Below are positions 35,017 through 46,258 of a stretch of 64,000 nucleotides of DNA, piece after piece. Every line of letters begins with the position of its first letter. Positions within the stretch are counted from its first letter, which is position 1. A program made the translations under genes and the position numbers. The DNA comes from an uncultured Bacteroides sp. (GTDB taxonomy: Bacteria; Bacteroidota; Bacteroidia; Cytophagales; Cyclobacteriaceae): the NCBI GenBank assembly GCA_902168185.1, contig CABHOV010000036.1, forward strand, positions 96,853 to 160,852. Reading direction: 5' to 3'. Below the pieces are notes generated by a model. The model was given only the letters and a program-made list of their open reading frames with translations, had not been told where the DNA came from and ran no database searches.

Positions 35017-35999
35017 AGGAACGTGTACTAATAACAGGAGCAAGCGGATTTGTAGGCTTTCACCTAATTGAGGCTGCTCTTAAAAAAGAACTTGAAGTAT
35101 ATGCAGCCGTTAGACCTTCCAGTCAGATTGCGCATTTAAAATCTTTACCTATACACTATACAGCGCTCGACTTTACCAATGTGAAAGCATTGAAGGCAGA
35201 ACTGCTGGAAAAGAAATATGATTACATCATTCATGCAGCAGGTGCTATAAAAGCAGCGAACTATGAAGAGTATGTAACTGTAAATGCAACGTACGCAAAG
35301 AACCTGGCGTTAGCGGTTGGCGAAGCAAATCTTCCGATAAAGAAATTTGTTTTTATGAGCAGCCTTGCTGCTATAGGGCCATCGCGCACGGGGCGCGCTA
35401 TTACGGAAAATGATGAACCTAATCCGCTTACCAGTTATGGTAAAAGTAAGTTGGTTGCAGAGTCCTATCTGTCGGAATTTACAGACTTGCCGTTGATATC
35501 GCTACGGCCGACAGCAGTATATGGTCCGCGTGAGCGTGATATATTTATCATGATCAACATCATCAACAAAGGACTGGAGCCATATATAGGGAGAGTGCCA
35601 CAGAAGTTGAGTTTCATTTATGTGAAGGATCTTGCTGCTATATCGATTAATGCGTTAAGCAGTACGATCAACAACAGATCCTATATAGTAGCCGATGGCA
35701 GAAGCTATGATCGCTACGAACTTGGAGATATTGTAAAGAAGATATTGAAGAAGAATACACTGAAAATACATTTGCCGTTGCCCGTAGTAAAAGCGATTGC
35801 AGTATTTCAGGAACGTGCCGGAGCGATTCGTGGAAAGAGCCCGATACTCAGTCGTGAGAAACTGAATGAACTTATTGCATTGGATTGGTCTTGTAACATA
35901 GACCAGCTGAAACATGACCTGGGTTTCGTACCCCGTTATACACTTGAGAACGGAATGGATGAAACCTTACAATGGTATAAAGAAAATAAGTGGCTATAG
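35013..35999 (+). CDS. NAD-dependent epimerase/dehydratase, candidate ceramide reductase (CerR-like)
   Basis: Extended SDR: GASGFVGFHL, YGKSK; ATGA overlap with upstream acyltransferase gene. Confidence 0.75.
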
Positions 36000-36047
36000 A
36001 ACGAGCCTTTTATTATACAGGAGTAGTAAAATTTTAGTTGAACAACT

Positions 36048-37373
36048 ATGAAAAAACAAATTGAAGAAGCTAACGGTAAGTTAGGAGTACTTATCCCAGG
36101 TCTTGGAGCAGTAGCGACCACAATGATAGCAGGTGTAGAGGCAGTGAAGAAAGGTCTTGCACAACCTGTAGGTTCATTGACTCAAACCGGAAATATCCGC
36201 CTTGGTAAAAGAACTGAGAATCGCTATCCTAAGATTAAGGACTTCGTGCCGTTGACTGATCTGAATGATATCGTTTTTGGTGGATGGGATGTATATGAGG
36301 ACAATGTATATGAGGCTGCAGTAAATGCACGTGTACTTGAACTCGGCTTGTTGCAATCAATCAAACCTGAGCTTGAACGCATTAAGCCAATGAAGGCTGT
36401 ATTCGACAAGACCTATATCAGGAACCTTGATGGTAAAAATGTAAAGGAAGCTGCTACCAAGTATGACCTTGCCCTGGCGGTGATGAAGGACATCGAAGAC
36501 TTCAAAGTAAAAAACAACTGCGCGCGCCTGGTGATGGTATGGTGCGGATCAACTGAAAAATATATTGAAGAAGCAGAGGTGCATCAAACAATCTATTCTT
36601 TCGAAGACGGACTTCGTAACAATGATCCTTTGATTTCACCGAGCATGATCTATGCGTATGCTGCGATTAAGAAAGGCGTTCCATATGCTAACGGAGCTCC
36701 GAATCTTACCTGCGATATACCGGCACTCGTAGAACTTGCAAGAGAATATAATGTACCGGTAGGAGGTAAAGATTTCAAAACAGGTCAGACCTTGATGAAG
36801 ACTATACTTGCTCCTGGTTTACACGCACGTTCATTGGGTATACGCGGATGGTTCTCTACGAATATATTAGGTAATCGCGATGGACTTGTACTCGATGATC
36901 CGGATAACTTCAAAACAAAAGAAGTATCTAAATTGGGTGTACTCGAAGATATATTAAGACCTGAAGAAAGCCCTGAATTATACGGAGATATATACCACAA
37001 GATCCGTATCAACTATTACCCTCCACACGGAGATAACAAAGAAAGCTGGGATAACATCGACATCTTCGGATGGCTTGGCTACCCAATGCAAATCAAGATC
37101 AACTTCTTATGCCGCGACTCTATACTCGCAGCTCCTATCGTGCTTGACCTTGCTTTGTTTATGGACCTTGCAAAACGCGCTGATATGAGTGGTATACAAG
37201 AGTGGCTATCATTCTATTTCAAGTCACCTCAAACAGCACCAGGCCTTCGTCCCGAGCATGATATATTCAAACAGCTTATCAAGTTGCAGAATACATTACG
37301 CCACATGATGGGTGAAGATTTGATTACACACTTGGGCTTAGATTATTACCAGGAACTGGTAGAGGCTTTGTGA
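36048..37373 (+). CDS. Inositol-3-phosphate synthase
   Basis: 441 aa; LIPGLGAVATTMIAGVEAVKKG, FGGWDVYEDNVYEAA, GKDFKTGQT. Confidence 0.92.
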   Translation: MKKQIEEANGKLGVLIPGLGAVATTMIAGVEAVKKGLAQPVGSLTQTGNIRLGKRTENRYPKIKDFVPLTDLNDIVFGGWDVYEDNVYEAAVNARVLELGLLQSIKPELERIKPMKAVFDKTYIRNLDGKNVKEAATKYDLALAVMKDIEDFKVKNNCARLVMVWCGSTEKYIEEAEVHQTIYSFEDGLRNNDPLISPSMIYAYAAIKKGVPYANGAPNLTCDIPALVELAREYNVPVGGKDFKTGQTLMKTILAPGLHARSLGIRGWFSTNILGNRDGLVLDDPDNFKTKEVSKLGVLEDILRPEESPELYGDIYHKIRINYYPPHGDNKESWDNIDIFGWLGYPMQIKINFLCRDSILAAPIVLDLALFMDLAKRADMSGIQEWLSFYFKSPQTAPGLRPEHDIFKQLIKLQNTLRHMMGEDLITHLGLDYYQELVEAL

Positions 37374-37819
37374 GCCGTGTACATAAACTTATCGCTTCCT
37401 GTTTTGGAATAGGACAGCTGAAAGGTGGAGGCACCGTAGCTGCAGCAGTTTGCTGCGGTGCCTTGATTCTCCTGCAAGCAGAAACGTTTGGCCCAATAGT
37501 AATGCTCCTGGTGACACTGATTATTATAGATATCGGTGTATGGTCAGCGAACGGTGTGGAGACTGAGTGGGGAAAGGATAGTAGCCGTGTAGTTGTTGAT
37601 GAGATTGCCGGAATGTGCGTAAGTCTGCTCTTTTTACCCCTGAACTGGAGCACGATTATTCTGAGTTTTATACTCTTTCGTGCATTTGATATACTGAAAC
37701 CACTATACATCCGGAGACTGGAAGCAGTAGCCGGTGGTTGGGGAGTGATGCTGGATGATATAGCAGCCGGCATATATACAAACATCATTATGCAATTCCT
37801 TGTAAGATTCGTGCTCTAG
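37370..37819 (+). CDS. Phosphatidylglycerophosphatase A-like; candidate phosphatidylinositol-phosphate phosphatase
   Basis: 149 aa; GIGQLKGGGTVA, VVVDEIAGM, FRAFDILKP; GTG start overlapping the MIPS stop. Confidence 0.85.
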   Translation: MSRVHKLIASCFGIGQLKGGGTVAAAVCCGALILLQAETFGPIVMLLVTLIIIDIGVWSANGVETEWGKDSSRVVVDEIAGMCVSLLFLPLNWSTIILSFILFRAFDILKPLYIRRLEAVAGGWGVMLDDIAAGIYTNIIMQFLVRFVL

Positions 37820-37821
37820 CT

Positions 37822-38190
37822 ATGCGAACGTTTTTAAAAGCGCAAGGCGCATCGTTTCTGGCCTGGGTAGTAGATACACTTGTAATGGTAGTTTGTGTTG
37901 AAGGCCTTGCGATACGCTATACTATAGCAAGCGTAATAGGCAATGGTGCCGGAGCTGTAACACATTTTACAGTAGGCAGAGGATGGGTTTTCAATTCTGA
38001 AAAAGCAATTGGACACCAAATGCTGAGGTATGGACTAGTCTGGTGTGGTTATGTATTTCTAACAACCTTTCTGGTATTTGTATTCGCTGACTATATGAAG
38101 ATAAATTATCTCGTTTCAAAAGTAACATCTTCTGTTATCGCCAGCGTTGCGTATACATACCCCATGCAAAAATATTTTGTATTTAAATGA
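37822..38190 (+). CDS. GtrA family membrane protein
   Basis: 122 aa, four TM segments, GAVTHFTVGRGWVF. Confidence 0.8.
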   Translation: MRTFLKAQGASFLAWVVDTLVMVVCVEGLAIRYTIASVIGNGAGAVTHFTVGRGWVFNSEKAIGHQMLRYGLVWCGYVFLTTFLVFVFADYMKINYLVSKVTSSVIASVAYTYPMQKYFVFK

Positions 38191-40775
38191 ACTTGGTTCG
38201 AAACACGATAATGGTAGCGATTGAAAGGGGAGCGTTGATCCTGAGTATACTTTTTGTGTTCGCATCGGTAGGGCTGAAGGCACAAACTACAGTTACCGGA
38301 ACGATCATAGATAAGGAAAGTAAGGATCCGATTCCATTTGTAAACGTAGTGTTTGCCGGAACCACCGTAGGGTCTGTTTCCAATATGGACGGAAACTACA
38401 AGATCCAAACAACAGAACCGTACACGCAAGTACAGTTCTCATTTATAGGGTATAAAACCGTAACCAGGTCTATAAAGCCTGGTGAAGAAAATAAAATCGA
38501 TGTACGTCTCGAACCTGAAGCTACACTGCTCAACGAAGTAGAAGTTACTGTTGATAACAAGCGTGAAAAGTATCGTAACAAGAATAACCCTGCGGTAGAT
38601 CTTGTGCGCGAGATGATCGACCACAAAAGACAAAACCGCATCGAGAGCTATAATTTTGTGGAGTACGAAGAGTACGAAAAACTGCAAATGTCTTTAAGCA
38701 ACGTCTCTAATAAATTTAAAGAAAGACGATTGTTCCGTAAGTATAAATGGTTGTTTGATAACGTTGATACAACCGCTATTGAAGGAAAAGCATTGTTACC
38801 GATCTATTTGCAGGAAACCATTTCCGATAAATACTTCCGCAAGTCTCCAGAAAAGAAAAAAACTGTACAGAAGGCGCATCAAAAAGTAAGCTTCGATGAT
38901 TATGTCGATAACCAGGGCTTAAGCACCTATCTCAATTATCTATACAATGATATAGATATATACGATAACAACATTACCATACTTACCAACCAGTTCTTAA
39001 GTCCTATAGCGGATGCTGCGCCCACGTTCTATAAATTTTATATCACGGATACGCTTAAAGATGTAACACCGAAGCTTATAGAACTTGTTTTTGTTCCCCG
39101 GAATGCCAGCGATTTTTTATTCCAGGGAAAACTTTTTGTAACACTTGATAGCAATTATGCTGTGCAGAAAGTTGATATGACGGTCAATAAGAATATCAAT
39201 TTGAACTGGGTACGTGAGCTATATGTAGAACAGGATTTTGAAAAAGGGGAAGACAGCAAGTATCACGTTGTGAAAAGCCGGATGCGCGCGGACTTTGGCC
39301 TCTCCAAAGATCGAGGTGGTATATATGGCGAACGGTTGGTGTCCTACAAGAATTTTACAATAAACAATCAACGCCAGGATTCATTCTATGAAAACAAAGA
39401 AGAGAATCCTGCAACTGCAGACGCGCCTGCCAATAAGGACATTAATGATGAAAGCTATTGGCTTGAACATCGTCACGACTCTTTGTCGCGAGCAGAATCC
39501 AAAGTATATCAGAATATAGATAGTCTCCAGAAAATGCCATCGTTCAAACGCACGATGGATATAGCAACGTTACTGTTGGCAGGATATAAAAGTTTTGGTT
39601 GGTGGGAACTGGGACCTGTAAACACATTCTATAGTTTCAACCCGGTAGAAGGATTCCGTCTTCGTATAGGAGGAAGAACAACAACACGCTTCAGTGAAAG
39701 ACTATATCTCGAAACGTATGGAGCATATGGTTTTAAAGATGAGAAATGGAAATACTACCTGGGCGCAACATATTCGTTCACCGGAAAATCGATCTGGCAG
39801 TTTCCTGTGAAGTCACTTCGTGTGGCCTATCAGCACGATACTAAAATTCCGGGACAGGAACTTCAGTTCGTGCAGGAAGATAACTTTCTCTTGTCATTCA
39901 AACGTGGTGTTAATGACAAGTGGCTATACAATGACATCTGGACAGTGGATTATCTGAATGAGTTCGATAATCACTTCTCCTACAGACTCGGCTTTAAAAA
40001 CTGGAAACAGATGCCTACGGGCGGGCTGTACTATACCATTCAGAATAACGAAACTTCTACTACAATACAGGAGCTTACAACAACAGAGCTTTCGCTTGAA
40101 TTGCGCTGGGCTCCAGGTGAACAGTTCTATCAAGGTAAATCGTATCGTATCCCTATCCCGAACCGGTATCCGATTTTTACGATGCGTTTCATCGGTGGCG
40201 TAAAGGGTGTATTCAACAGCCAGTATAATTATCAGAACCTCGCCCTGAATATATATAAGCGAGTATACCTGTCACAATTCGGATATACCGATATAGTGGT
40301 TGAAGGAGGATATATAATGGGTAAAGTACCTTTTCCTTTGCTGGCGATCCATCGTGCTAACCAGACGTATTCATATCAATTGCAGTCGTATAACCTGATG
40401 AATTTCTTGGAATTTGTGAGTGATAAATACGTCAGCGTAAACTTCGATCACTACTTCAACGGTTTCATTTTTAATAAAATACCATTGCTTAAAAAGCTAA
40501 AGTGGCGCGAGGTTGCTACGTTTAAAATATTATATGGAAGCCTGCGTAATGAAAATGATCCGTACCACAATGCTTCACAATTTGTATTCCCGGTAAATGA
40601 TCAGGGCGTGCCCACTACATATTCATTAACGAATGAGCCGTACATGGAAGCAAGCTTTGGTATAGCGAATATTTTTAAGCTACTCAGATTTGATCTGGTA
40701 AGACGTTTGTCGTATTACGATCATCCGGAAGTCCCTAAGTGGGGAATCCGTGGAAGATTTAAGTTTGATTTTTAA
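38187..40775 (+). CDS. DUF5686 and carboxypeptidase-like regulatory domain outer-membrane protein
   Basis: 862 aa; signal peptide, CarboxypepD_reg-like N-terminus ([22 protein letters not shown]), beta-barrel-like C-terminus ending KFDF. Confidence 0.8.
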   Translation: MNLVRNTIMVAIERGALILSILFVFASVGLKAQTTVTGTIIDKESKDPIPFVNVVFAGTTVGSVSNMDGNYKIQTTEPYTQVQFSFIGYKTVTRSIKPGEENKIDVRLEPEATLLNEVEVTVDNKREKYRNKNNPAVDLVREMIDHKRQNRIESYNFVEYEEYEKLQMSLSNVSNKFKERRLFRKYKWLFDNVDTTAIEGKALLPIYLQETISDKYFRKSPEKKKTVQKAHQKVSFDDYVDNQGLSTYLNYLYNDIDIYDNNITILTNQFLSPIADAAPTFYKFYITDTLKDVTPKLIELVFVPRNASDFLFQGKLFVTLDSNYAVQKVDMTVNKNINLNWVRELYVEQDFEKGEDSKYHVVKSRMRADFGLSKDRGGIYGERLVSYKNFTINNQRQDSFYENKEENPATADAPANKDINDESYWLEHRHDSLSRAESKVYQNIDSLQKMPSFKRTMDIATLLLAGYKSFGWWELGPVNTFYSFNPVEGFRLRIGGRTTTRFSERLYLETYGAYGFKDEKWKYYLGATYSFTGKSIWQFPVKSLRVAYQHDTKIPGQELQFVQEDNFLLSFKRGVNDKWLYNDIWTVDYLNEFDNHFSYRLGFKNWKQMPTGGLYYTIQNNETSTTIQELTTTELSLELRWAPGEQFYQGKSYRIPIPNRYPIFTMRFIGGVKGVFNSQYNYQNLALNIYKRVYLSQFGYTDIVVEGGYIMGKVPFPLLAIHRANQTYSYQLQSYNLMNFLEFVSDKYVSVNFDHYFNGFIFNKIPLLKKLKWREVATFKILYGSLRNENDPYHNASQFVFPVNDQGVPTTYSLTNEPYMEASFGIANIFKLLRFDLVRRLSYYDHPEVPKWGIRGRFKFDF

Positions 40776-40779
40776 TTGT

Positions 40780-41532
40780 ATGGGAGATATAGTGCAGAAG
40801 CCTTTAAATAAAACAGGAATGGAATCACAACCGATTCGTATAGTACTTCAACAACTCATTTATAAGGTCATTAATCCTTTTGTTAAGTTTTTGATCAAGA
40901 TCGGTTTCACACCCAATGCAGTAACGACAACCGGTTTGATACTCAATGTAGGGGTCGCTATTATTTTTGTAATTGGTGTGGAGGAAGGGAACCGTGGAGA
41001 CCTGTCGTATGTTGGCTGGGCAGGAGGACTGATTTTATTTGCAGGTCTATTCGATATGCTTGACGGACAAGTTGCCAGGTTAGGAAATATGAGCTCCACA
41101 TTCGGAGCATTGTATGATTCTGTACTGGACCGCTATAGCGAGATGATTATGTTCCTGGGAATCTGTTACTACCTGATTGGGCATCATTATTTTCTGAGTT
41201 CATTGTTTGCATTTATAGCATTGATCGGCTCCATGATGGTAAGTTATGTGAGAGCGCGTGCGGAAGGATTAGGCATTGAATGCAAAGGAGGATTGATGCA
41301 GCGTCCGGAACGTGTTGTAACGGTAGGGGTAACCGCCATTGCATGCGGTATAACGGCAAATATAGTGGGAGGTAATTATAAATTATTCATCCCCGGTATT
41401 CCGTTCCAGGTATTCGAAACGATATCCATATTTACTGTACCATTAACAGTGATGGCGATTCTAACAAACATTACAGCAATCAATAGATTACGTGATGCGA
41501 AGCGCTCACTCGAATTAAAAGAATCGAAATAA
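40780..41532 (+). CDS. CDP-alcohol phosphatidyltransferase, candidate phosphatidylinositol(-phosphate) synthase
   Basis: Motif [23 protein letters not shown]; likely ATG at 40780 inside ORF 40750-41532. Confidence 0.85.
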   Translation: MGDIVQKPLNKTGMESQPIRIVLQQLIYKVINPFVKFLIKIGFTPNAVTTTGLILNVGVAIIFVIGVEEGNRGDLSYVGWAGGLILFAGLFDMLDGQVARLGNMSSTFGALYDSVLDRYSEMIMFLGICYYLIGHHYFLSSLFAFIALIGSMMVSYVRARAEGLGIECKGGLMQRPERVVTVGVTAIACGITANIVGGNYKLFIPGIPFQVFETISIFTVPLTVMAILTNITAINRLRDAKRSLELKESK

Positions 41533-41535
41533 GAC

Positions 41536-42087
41536 ATGATGAATTTTCTGATCAGTCTGTTTTTTGTTGGTGCTTTAAACTATTCTCCACCCGATGAGAC
41601 CTGTGTTTGTAAAGGTCAGGACAAATTCCCGATTCCTCCGACCGATCAGCAGACACTTTTCTATATACAACGTACACCCAATACAAATACAATCATGTAT
41701 GTATTGAATTTTGGTGACAAGGGATTATTGGATGAGGATGAGCCAGTGCATCCATATTGGATCCGGTATCAGGAGGAAGGGCAGAAGGAAGAGCTTTCAT
41801 TTATTCAACGTAACTATGCTTACGGTTTGAAGACTGAAAATCTCGGAAACAATAAGTATGAATTACGTTTTGTGTCCTATAAGAAGCTTCCATTTTACCT
41901 CGTGAAATCAAAGCGCGACAATCGCTATCATATTATAGCAACGATCAATAAGAAAGATATAGAGGTCTCCCGCGTTTTCTTACAGATAGAGGGCGGATCA
42001 TTTTGGCTTCCAAATGTAGTCTGTGCAGAAGTGACGGGAGTAGACCCGGACACAGGAGCTGAAATTATTGAAAGGTTTAAACCATGA
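41536..42087 (+). CDS. DUF4833-like secreted protein
   Basis: 183 aa with signal peptide; FYIQRTPNTNTIMYVLNFGDKG...HPYWIRYQEEG. Confidence 0.7.
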   Translation: MMNFLISLFFVGALNYSPPDETCVCKGQDKFPIPPTDQQTLFYIQRTPNTNTIMYVLNFGDKGLLDEDEPVHPYWIRYQEEGQKEELSFIQRNYAYGLKTENLGNNKYELRFVSYKKLPFYLVKSKRDNRYHIIATINKKDIEVSRVFLQIEGGSFWLPNVVCAEVTGVDPDTGAEIIERFKP

Positions 42088-42710
42088 GTGCTATGAAAAA
42101 GAATTTTGTTTCCAATTCACAGGAATCCACACGCATGTTTAAAATGGACTGGATGGAGAAATTATCCAAAGTACATTTCTCTGTGCCGATTTTTATTTTT
42201 GTACCCGTAATTATATACTTTTCGTGGAAAGCTTTTGCCGTTACACACAATAGTATAACAACCTTTGTAGTAACCTTTCTTTGCGGTTTACTTTTTTGGA
42301 CATTGACAGAATATATACTTCACCGGTTTGTTTTTCATTTTGTGCCGAATTCAAAATGGGGGCTAAGACTGCATTTTATCTTCCATGGGGTTCACCATGA
42401 CTATCCGAATGATCGTCTTCGTCTTGTAATGCCTCCTTCAGTAAGCATTCCGCTGGCCACAGGTTTTTATTTCCTGTTCCTCTGGTTGCTTCCCTATGAA
42501 TATGTGAGTGCTTTTTTTGCTGCCTTTATTTTTGGATACCTGGTATATGACATTTCACACTATGCCATGCACCATTTAACGTTTACCAATCCCATCATGA
42601 AAAAAATAAAGCAGCATCACATGCAGCATCACTATGCGAATCCTGATCGTGGGTATGGTGTGAGCTCTGCTTTATGGGATAAAATATTCAGATCTGATTT
42701 TGAGAAATAA
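42084..42710 (+). CDS. Fatty acid hydroxylase superfamily protein, FA2H/Scs7-like
   Basis: His-box array HRFVFHF, HFIFHGVHHDYPNDRLRLVMPP, SHYAMHH, HHMQHHYANPDRGYGVSSALWD. Confidence 0.85.
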   Translation: MSAMKKNFVSNSQESTRMFKMDWMEKLSKVHFSVPIFIFVPVIIYFSWKAFAVTHNSITTFVVTFLCGLLFWTLTEYILHRFVFHFVPNSKWGLRLHFIFHGVHHDYPNDRLRLVMPPSVSIPLATGFYFLFLWLLPYEYVSAFFAAFIFGYLVYDISHYAMHHLTFTNPIMKKIKQHHMQHHYANPDRGYGVSSALWDKIFRSDFEK

Positions 42711-43647
42711 TACGAAATACCTGGACCAGTCCGTGTTCAATTTTACCCTTCGACATGTGCTGGTAGCGTGTGTTGCTTCCGCTATATATCTTTTGGTATC
42801 GTGGGGACTAATTGGTTTTAAAACCGACCAGTTCTTCTTAATCACATTCTTCAGTACGCTTTACCTGGCATCTCCTGTTACGCGAAAATTCATTCTGGGC
42901 TTCTCGATCTTTATTGTTTACTGGATCATCTACGACTATATGAAAGCATTTCCAAACTATGCTTTCAATCCTGTTCATATTAAAAGTTTGTACGATGCCG
43001 AGAAAAACATTTTTGGCATATTACAAGACAACATCCTCCTTACACCCAACGAGTTCTGGCTGCAGCATAGTTATACCTTTGTGGATGTGATGACAGGTAT
43101 ATTTTATCTCTGCTGGATTCCTGTTCCATTGGCATTTGCCGGCTATCTGTTCTACAAAGACAAAGGGCAGTTCCTCGAATTTGCGCTTACCTTTCTCCTG
43201 GTAAACCTGCTAGGGTTTGTCGTTTACTATATATACCCTGCGGCACCGCCCTGGTATGTACACCAATTTGGTTTTGAATTTCATGCAGGCACTCCTGGAA
43301 ATACAGCCGGACTGGTGCGTTTCGATCAATTCTTTGGCATTAATATATTTACCTCACTCTATGCCAAAGGCTCGAATGTATTTGCAGCAATGCCATCGTT
43401 GCATTCTGCCTATCCACTCATTGTTACCTATGTAGGATTAAAGTACAGGTTAGGATGGATTAATGTAGTGTTCGTCACTATTACAGTGGGAATCTGGTTC
43501 GCAGCTGTATATACCGGGCACCACTATGTTCTTGATGTTCTCGCAGGTATACTAACAGCCGCACTTGGGATTGCCGGGTACAATCTCTTGACCAAAAATA
43601 AAGGATTTAGCGGACTGATTGAACGCTATAGAAATACCATTTCGTAG
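42700..43647 (+). CDS. PAP2-superfamily protein, candidate inositol phosphorylceramide synthase
   Basis: Multi-TM; YPAAPPWYVHQFG, AAMPSLHSAYPL, YTGHHYVLDVLAG; TTG start overlapping the hydroxylase stop. Confidence 0.8.
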   Translation: MRNNTKYLDQSVFNFTLRHVLVACVASAIYLLVSWGLIGFKTDQFFLITFFSTLYLASPVTRKFILGFSIFIVYWIIYDYMKAFPNYAFNPVHIKSLYDAEKNIFGILQDNILLTPNEFWLQHSYTFVDVMTGIFYLCWIPVPLAFAGYLFYKDKGQFLEFALTFLLVNLLGFVVYYIYPAAPPWYVHQFGFEFHAGTPGNTAGLVRFDQFFGINIFTSLYAKGSNVFAAMPSLHSAYPLIVTYVGLKYRLGWINVVFVTITVGIWFAAVYTGHHYVLDVLAGILTAALGIAGYNLLTKNKGFSGLIERYRNTIS

Positions 43648-43676
43648 ACAATTTTTCTGTTTATCAATGTATGGTA

Positions 43677-44285
43677 CTATGGGTTCAGGTAGAAGCGGAC
43701 GCCTGCACCGGCATGGAGTATATCCCAAACGGTAAGATACCCGGTGTTCTGAACGTAGCTTACCAGTTTCAATTCGTTGGTGCCAACTTCGTAGTAAGCC
43801 TCCCATATATTTTTCGAGAATTTATGGCGGACTTTACCTCCTACAAATATATTTACGCGTACTGCCTCACTCCACCAGTAATATCCATCCGGATACCAGG
43901 AGGGCAAATCAGAACTATATTTCTCACCCATGGTATAGCTGAAGAATGTACCGACCGTGACGGGGTAAATGGTTGTATTGTCGCCTGCTCTTATCTTCCA
44001 GGGAAGTGCTGTGAATTTTAAAGTGATAGTGGATATATCATTTCCACCAATCGCTCTTGGTAGATAACCAAAGAGTATATCAATGCTCGCTTTCTTATGA
44101 ATAATATCGTATCCCGCTCCGGCAGATAAAAAACCGATGCTTCCTGCGTATTGCAAATCCAGGGCATCAGGAATATACCATTTGGGCCTCGGCTTGGCAG
44201 CCGTGCTATCTTGTGCCAGGGTTATACTGGTAACAAAGCAAAATAAAGCTATAGCTATTGCGAATAATTTGTAATTCTTTTTCAT
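43677..44285 (-). CDS. Hypothetical secreted/outer-membrane protein
   Basis: 202 aa with signal peptide (MKKNYKLFAIAIALFCFVTSITLAQ), beta-rich, ends YLNP. Confidence 0.6.
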   Translation of the reverse strand: MKKNYKLFAIAIALFCFVTSITLAQDSTAAKPRPKWYIPDALDLQYAGSIGFLSAGAGYDIIHKKASIDILFGYLPRAIGGNDISTITLKFTALPWKIRAGDNTTIYPVTVGTFFSYTMGEKYSSDLPSWYPDGYYWWSEAVRVNIFVGGKVRHKFSKNIWEAYYEVGTNELKLVSYVQNTGYLTVWDILHAGAGVRFYLNP

Positions 44286-44286
44286 A

Positions 44287-45075
44287 CTAGTAATAAACCT
44301 CCTTCACACTGAATTTGTCGTCCCATAATTTTAAGATCAGGTACATACGCTGATCCATACTGGTTGATACTATATATTGAATACCATCATCGTATGGTTG
44401 TGAATTTGAATAACTGTGTAAATGCCCGTGCAGCGATACATTTACTTTGTTCGAGTGCCGTAATATTCTGGCATAGGCATTCTCCAACGCTGGATCAAAA
44501 TCATTATCAAAAGGAGGGACGTGCGATGAAACAACGCCATGGCTGAAGTCGTCACCAGTCAATTGATCTTTAAGCCATGTTGTATCGGGCACGTGTCCAT
44601 TAAATCTATATTCACGGGAGTTTGTGTTCAGAAAAATAAACTTGAATCCATTCTTAATAAATGAATAATTCAGGGACCCATACATCTTTTCGAATACAAG
44701 CTCGCCGTTCCCGGATACATCATGATTTCCGATTACAGCAAGGTAAGGCTTGTTTAATTTTTTCATGATGCTGTGAACCCAATGGAACTCATCGTTGATT
44801 CCAAAATCAGTGATGTCACCGTTTAATACTACAAAATCTGCGGCGTATGTATTAGCGCTTGTTACGAAATCGTCAACGTCATCGTAGAAGCGTTGCGTGT
44901 CTCCCATGAGTATAAGGGTCAACGTATCTTTTTGTGGAATAGTAGCCTGAATCGCTTGGATGGCTTTTGCATTCAGATCCTGTTCGTCATCGGGAACGAT
45001 AACTTCATAGGGATGATATTCAAACAAAGAGCAACCGGTTAGAATAAAAATGAAGCTGAATAAAAGAGGACGCAT
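44287..45075 (-). CDS. Metallophosphoesterase lipoprotein
   Basis: GDTQ, LNGDITD, VIGNHDVSG, SLHGHLHSY; lipobox LTGCS. Confidence 0.9.
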   Translation of the reverse strand: MRPLLFSFIFILTGCSLFEYHPYEVIVPDDEQDLNAKAIQAIQATIPQKDTLTLILMGDTQRFYDDVDDFVTSANTYAADFVVLNGDITDFGINDEFHWVHSIMKKLNKPYLAVIGNHDVSGNGELVFEKMYGSLNYSFIKNGFKFIFLNTNSREYRFNGHVPDTTWLKDQLTGDDFSHGVVSSHVPPFDNDFDPALENAYARILRHSNKVNVSLHGHLHSYSNSQPYDDGIQYIVSTSMDQRMYLILKLWDDKFSVKEVYY

Positions 45076-45266
45076 GGTAAAAATGTATTCAGGATTTGAA
45101 ATTTATTTTTAGGGATAAAGACAGCTGTAGACATATACCCTATATATGGACTTATGAAAGCTGGTGAATCATAACTTCAGTTAAGAAGAAAATCACACCG
45201 TAAAATTTCGCCATATCCTATTCTATACGCTACTACAATTTGTCTACGGATTTTCTGAAATTTAGT

Positions 45267-46247
45267 TTACAGTAAAATGTAAACAGAGATATTTCCTACT
45301 GCATGTGCCGGTAGATTATGAATGTCTGAAGATGATAGCTTATAGGTGAAGGACGCACCAACGCCTCGATAAGCGATAACATATCCTATATCTATTGACT
45401 TAAGAAACCGATTCACAGCAGGCTTCGGAACCGGGCTGTTTTTCTCCTGGCTATCGCTGGTAAATATACCACGCTTGAACACGTTGCCTTCGATCATCGT
45501 ATTATGAAGTACAATATCAAAAGCGGGACGAACGGTGAAATATGATTTGAGCCTGGAAGTATTATTGAATGAAGAATACTGCTCGATATATCCTGAGAAG
45601 TATGATGCCATTTTCCCAATACGAAAGGTCGAATGAAATTTGACGCCATCTTGTAAAGTCCCGATATACACATCACTTCCATAGAGTATCTCAATGAATT
45701 TTTTCTGAACAAGTGACTTCTCAAATCGTAAATTCAGATTGATCAGAAGCGCTGGTGACAATTGATGATCCCAACCCATTGGTTTCGGGCTGTTGGTATG
45801 TTTGTGAACAAAGGATTGAATCTGCTCACCGAAAGCATATTTACCCATGACACCTGCGATCCACTCTGTTTGAAGTATATATTTCTTCATAGGGTTCGCT
45901 GAGTGCAGCGCGCGGCTTATGAACAGTGCACTGGAATATGGATAGTCAAATGGATCTGGACTTGTAGTTGAAATATTCTCCGGAGTATACATGGTCTGCA
46001 TGACACTCCAGCTATAGGTATTGATACTGTTATCGCCAGCCTTTAATAGGAAGCTGTTGAAGATTGATTTCCCTGGTTGTGGCCTCCTATAGAAAAAATC
46101 GAGACGCGCCCCGTTTGTATAGCCCCTGTCCGTACTGTTAGGAGTAAACAGATCATTCTCCTCATATAGTCTGAACATTTGTACCGGCTGCTGCTGCGCT
46201 ATAGCGGTGGCAGAAAGAAGCATCAGCAGGAATACAATCGAACGCAT
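45267..46247 (-). CDS. Lipid A deacylase LpxR family outer-membrane protein
   Basis: EENDLFTPNSTDRGYTNGARLDF, QTMYTPE, GEQIQSFVHKHTNSPKPMGWDHQL. Confidence 0.8.
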   Translation of the reverse strand: MRSIVFLLMLLSATAIAQQQPVQMFRLYEENDLFTPNSTDRGYTNGARLDFFYRRPQPGKSIFNSFLLKAGDNSINTYSWSVMQTMYTPENISTTSPDPFDYPYSSALFISRALHSANPMKKYILQTEWIAGVMGKYAFGEQIQSFVHKHTNSPKPMGWDHQLSPALLINLNLRFEKSLVQKKFIEILYGSDVYIGTLQDGVKFHSTFRIGKMASYFSGYIEQYSSFNNTSRLKSYFTVRPAFDIVLHNTMIEGNVFKRGIFTSDSQEKNSPVPKPAVNRFLKSIDIGYVIAYRGVGASFTYKLSSSDIHNLPAHAVGNISVYILL

Positions 46248-46258
46248 ATATACAATCG

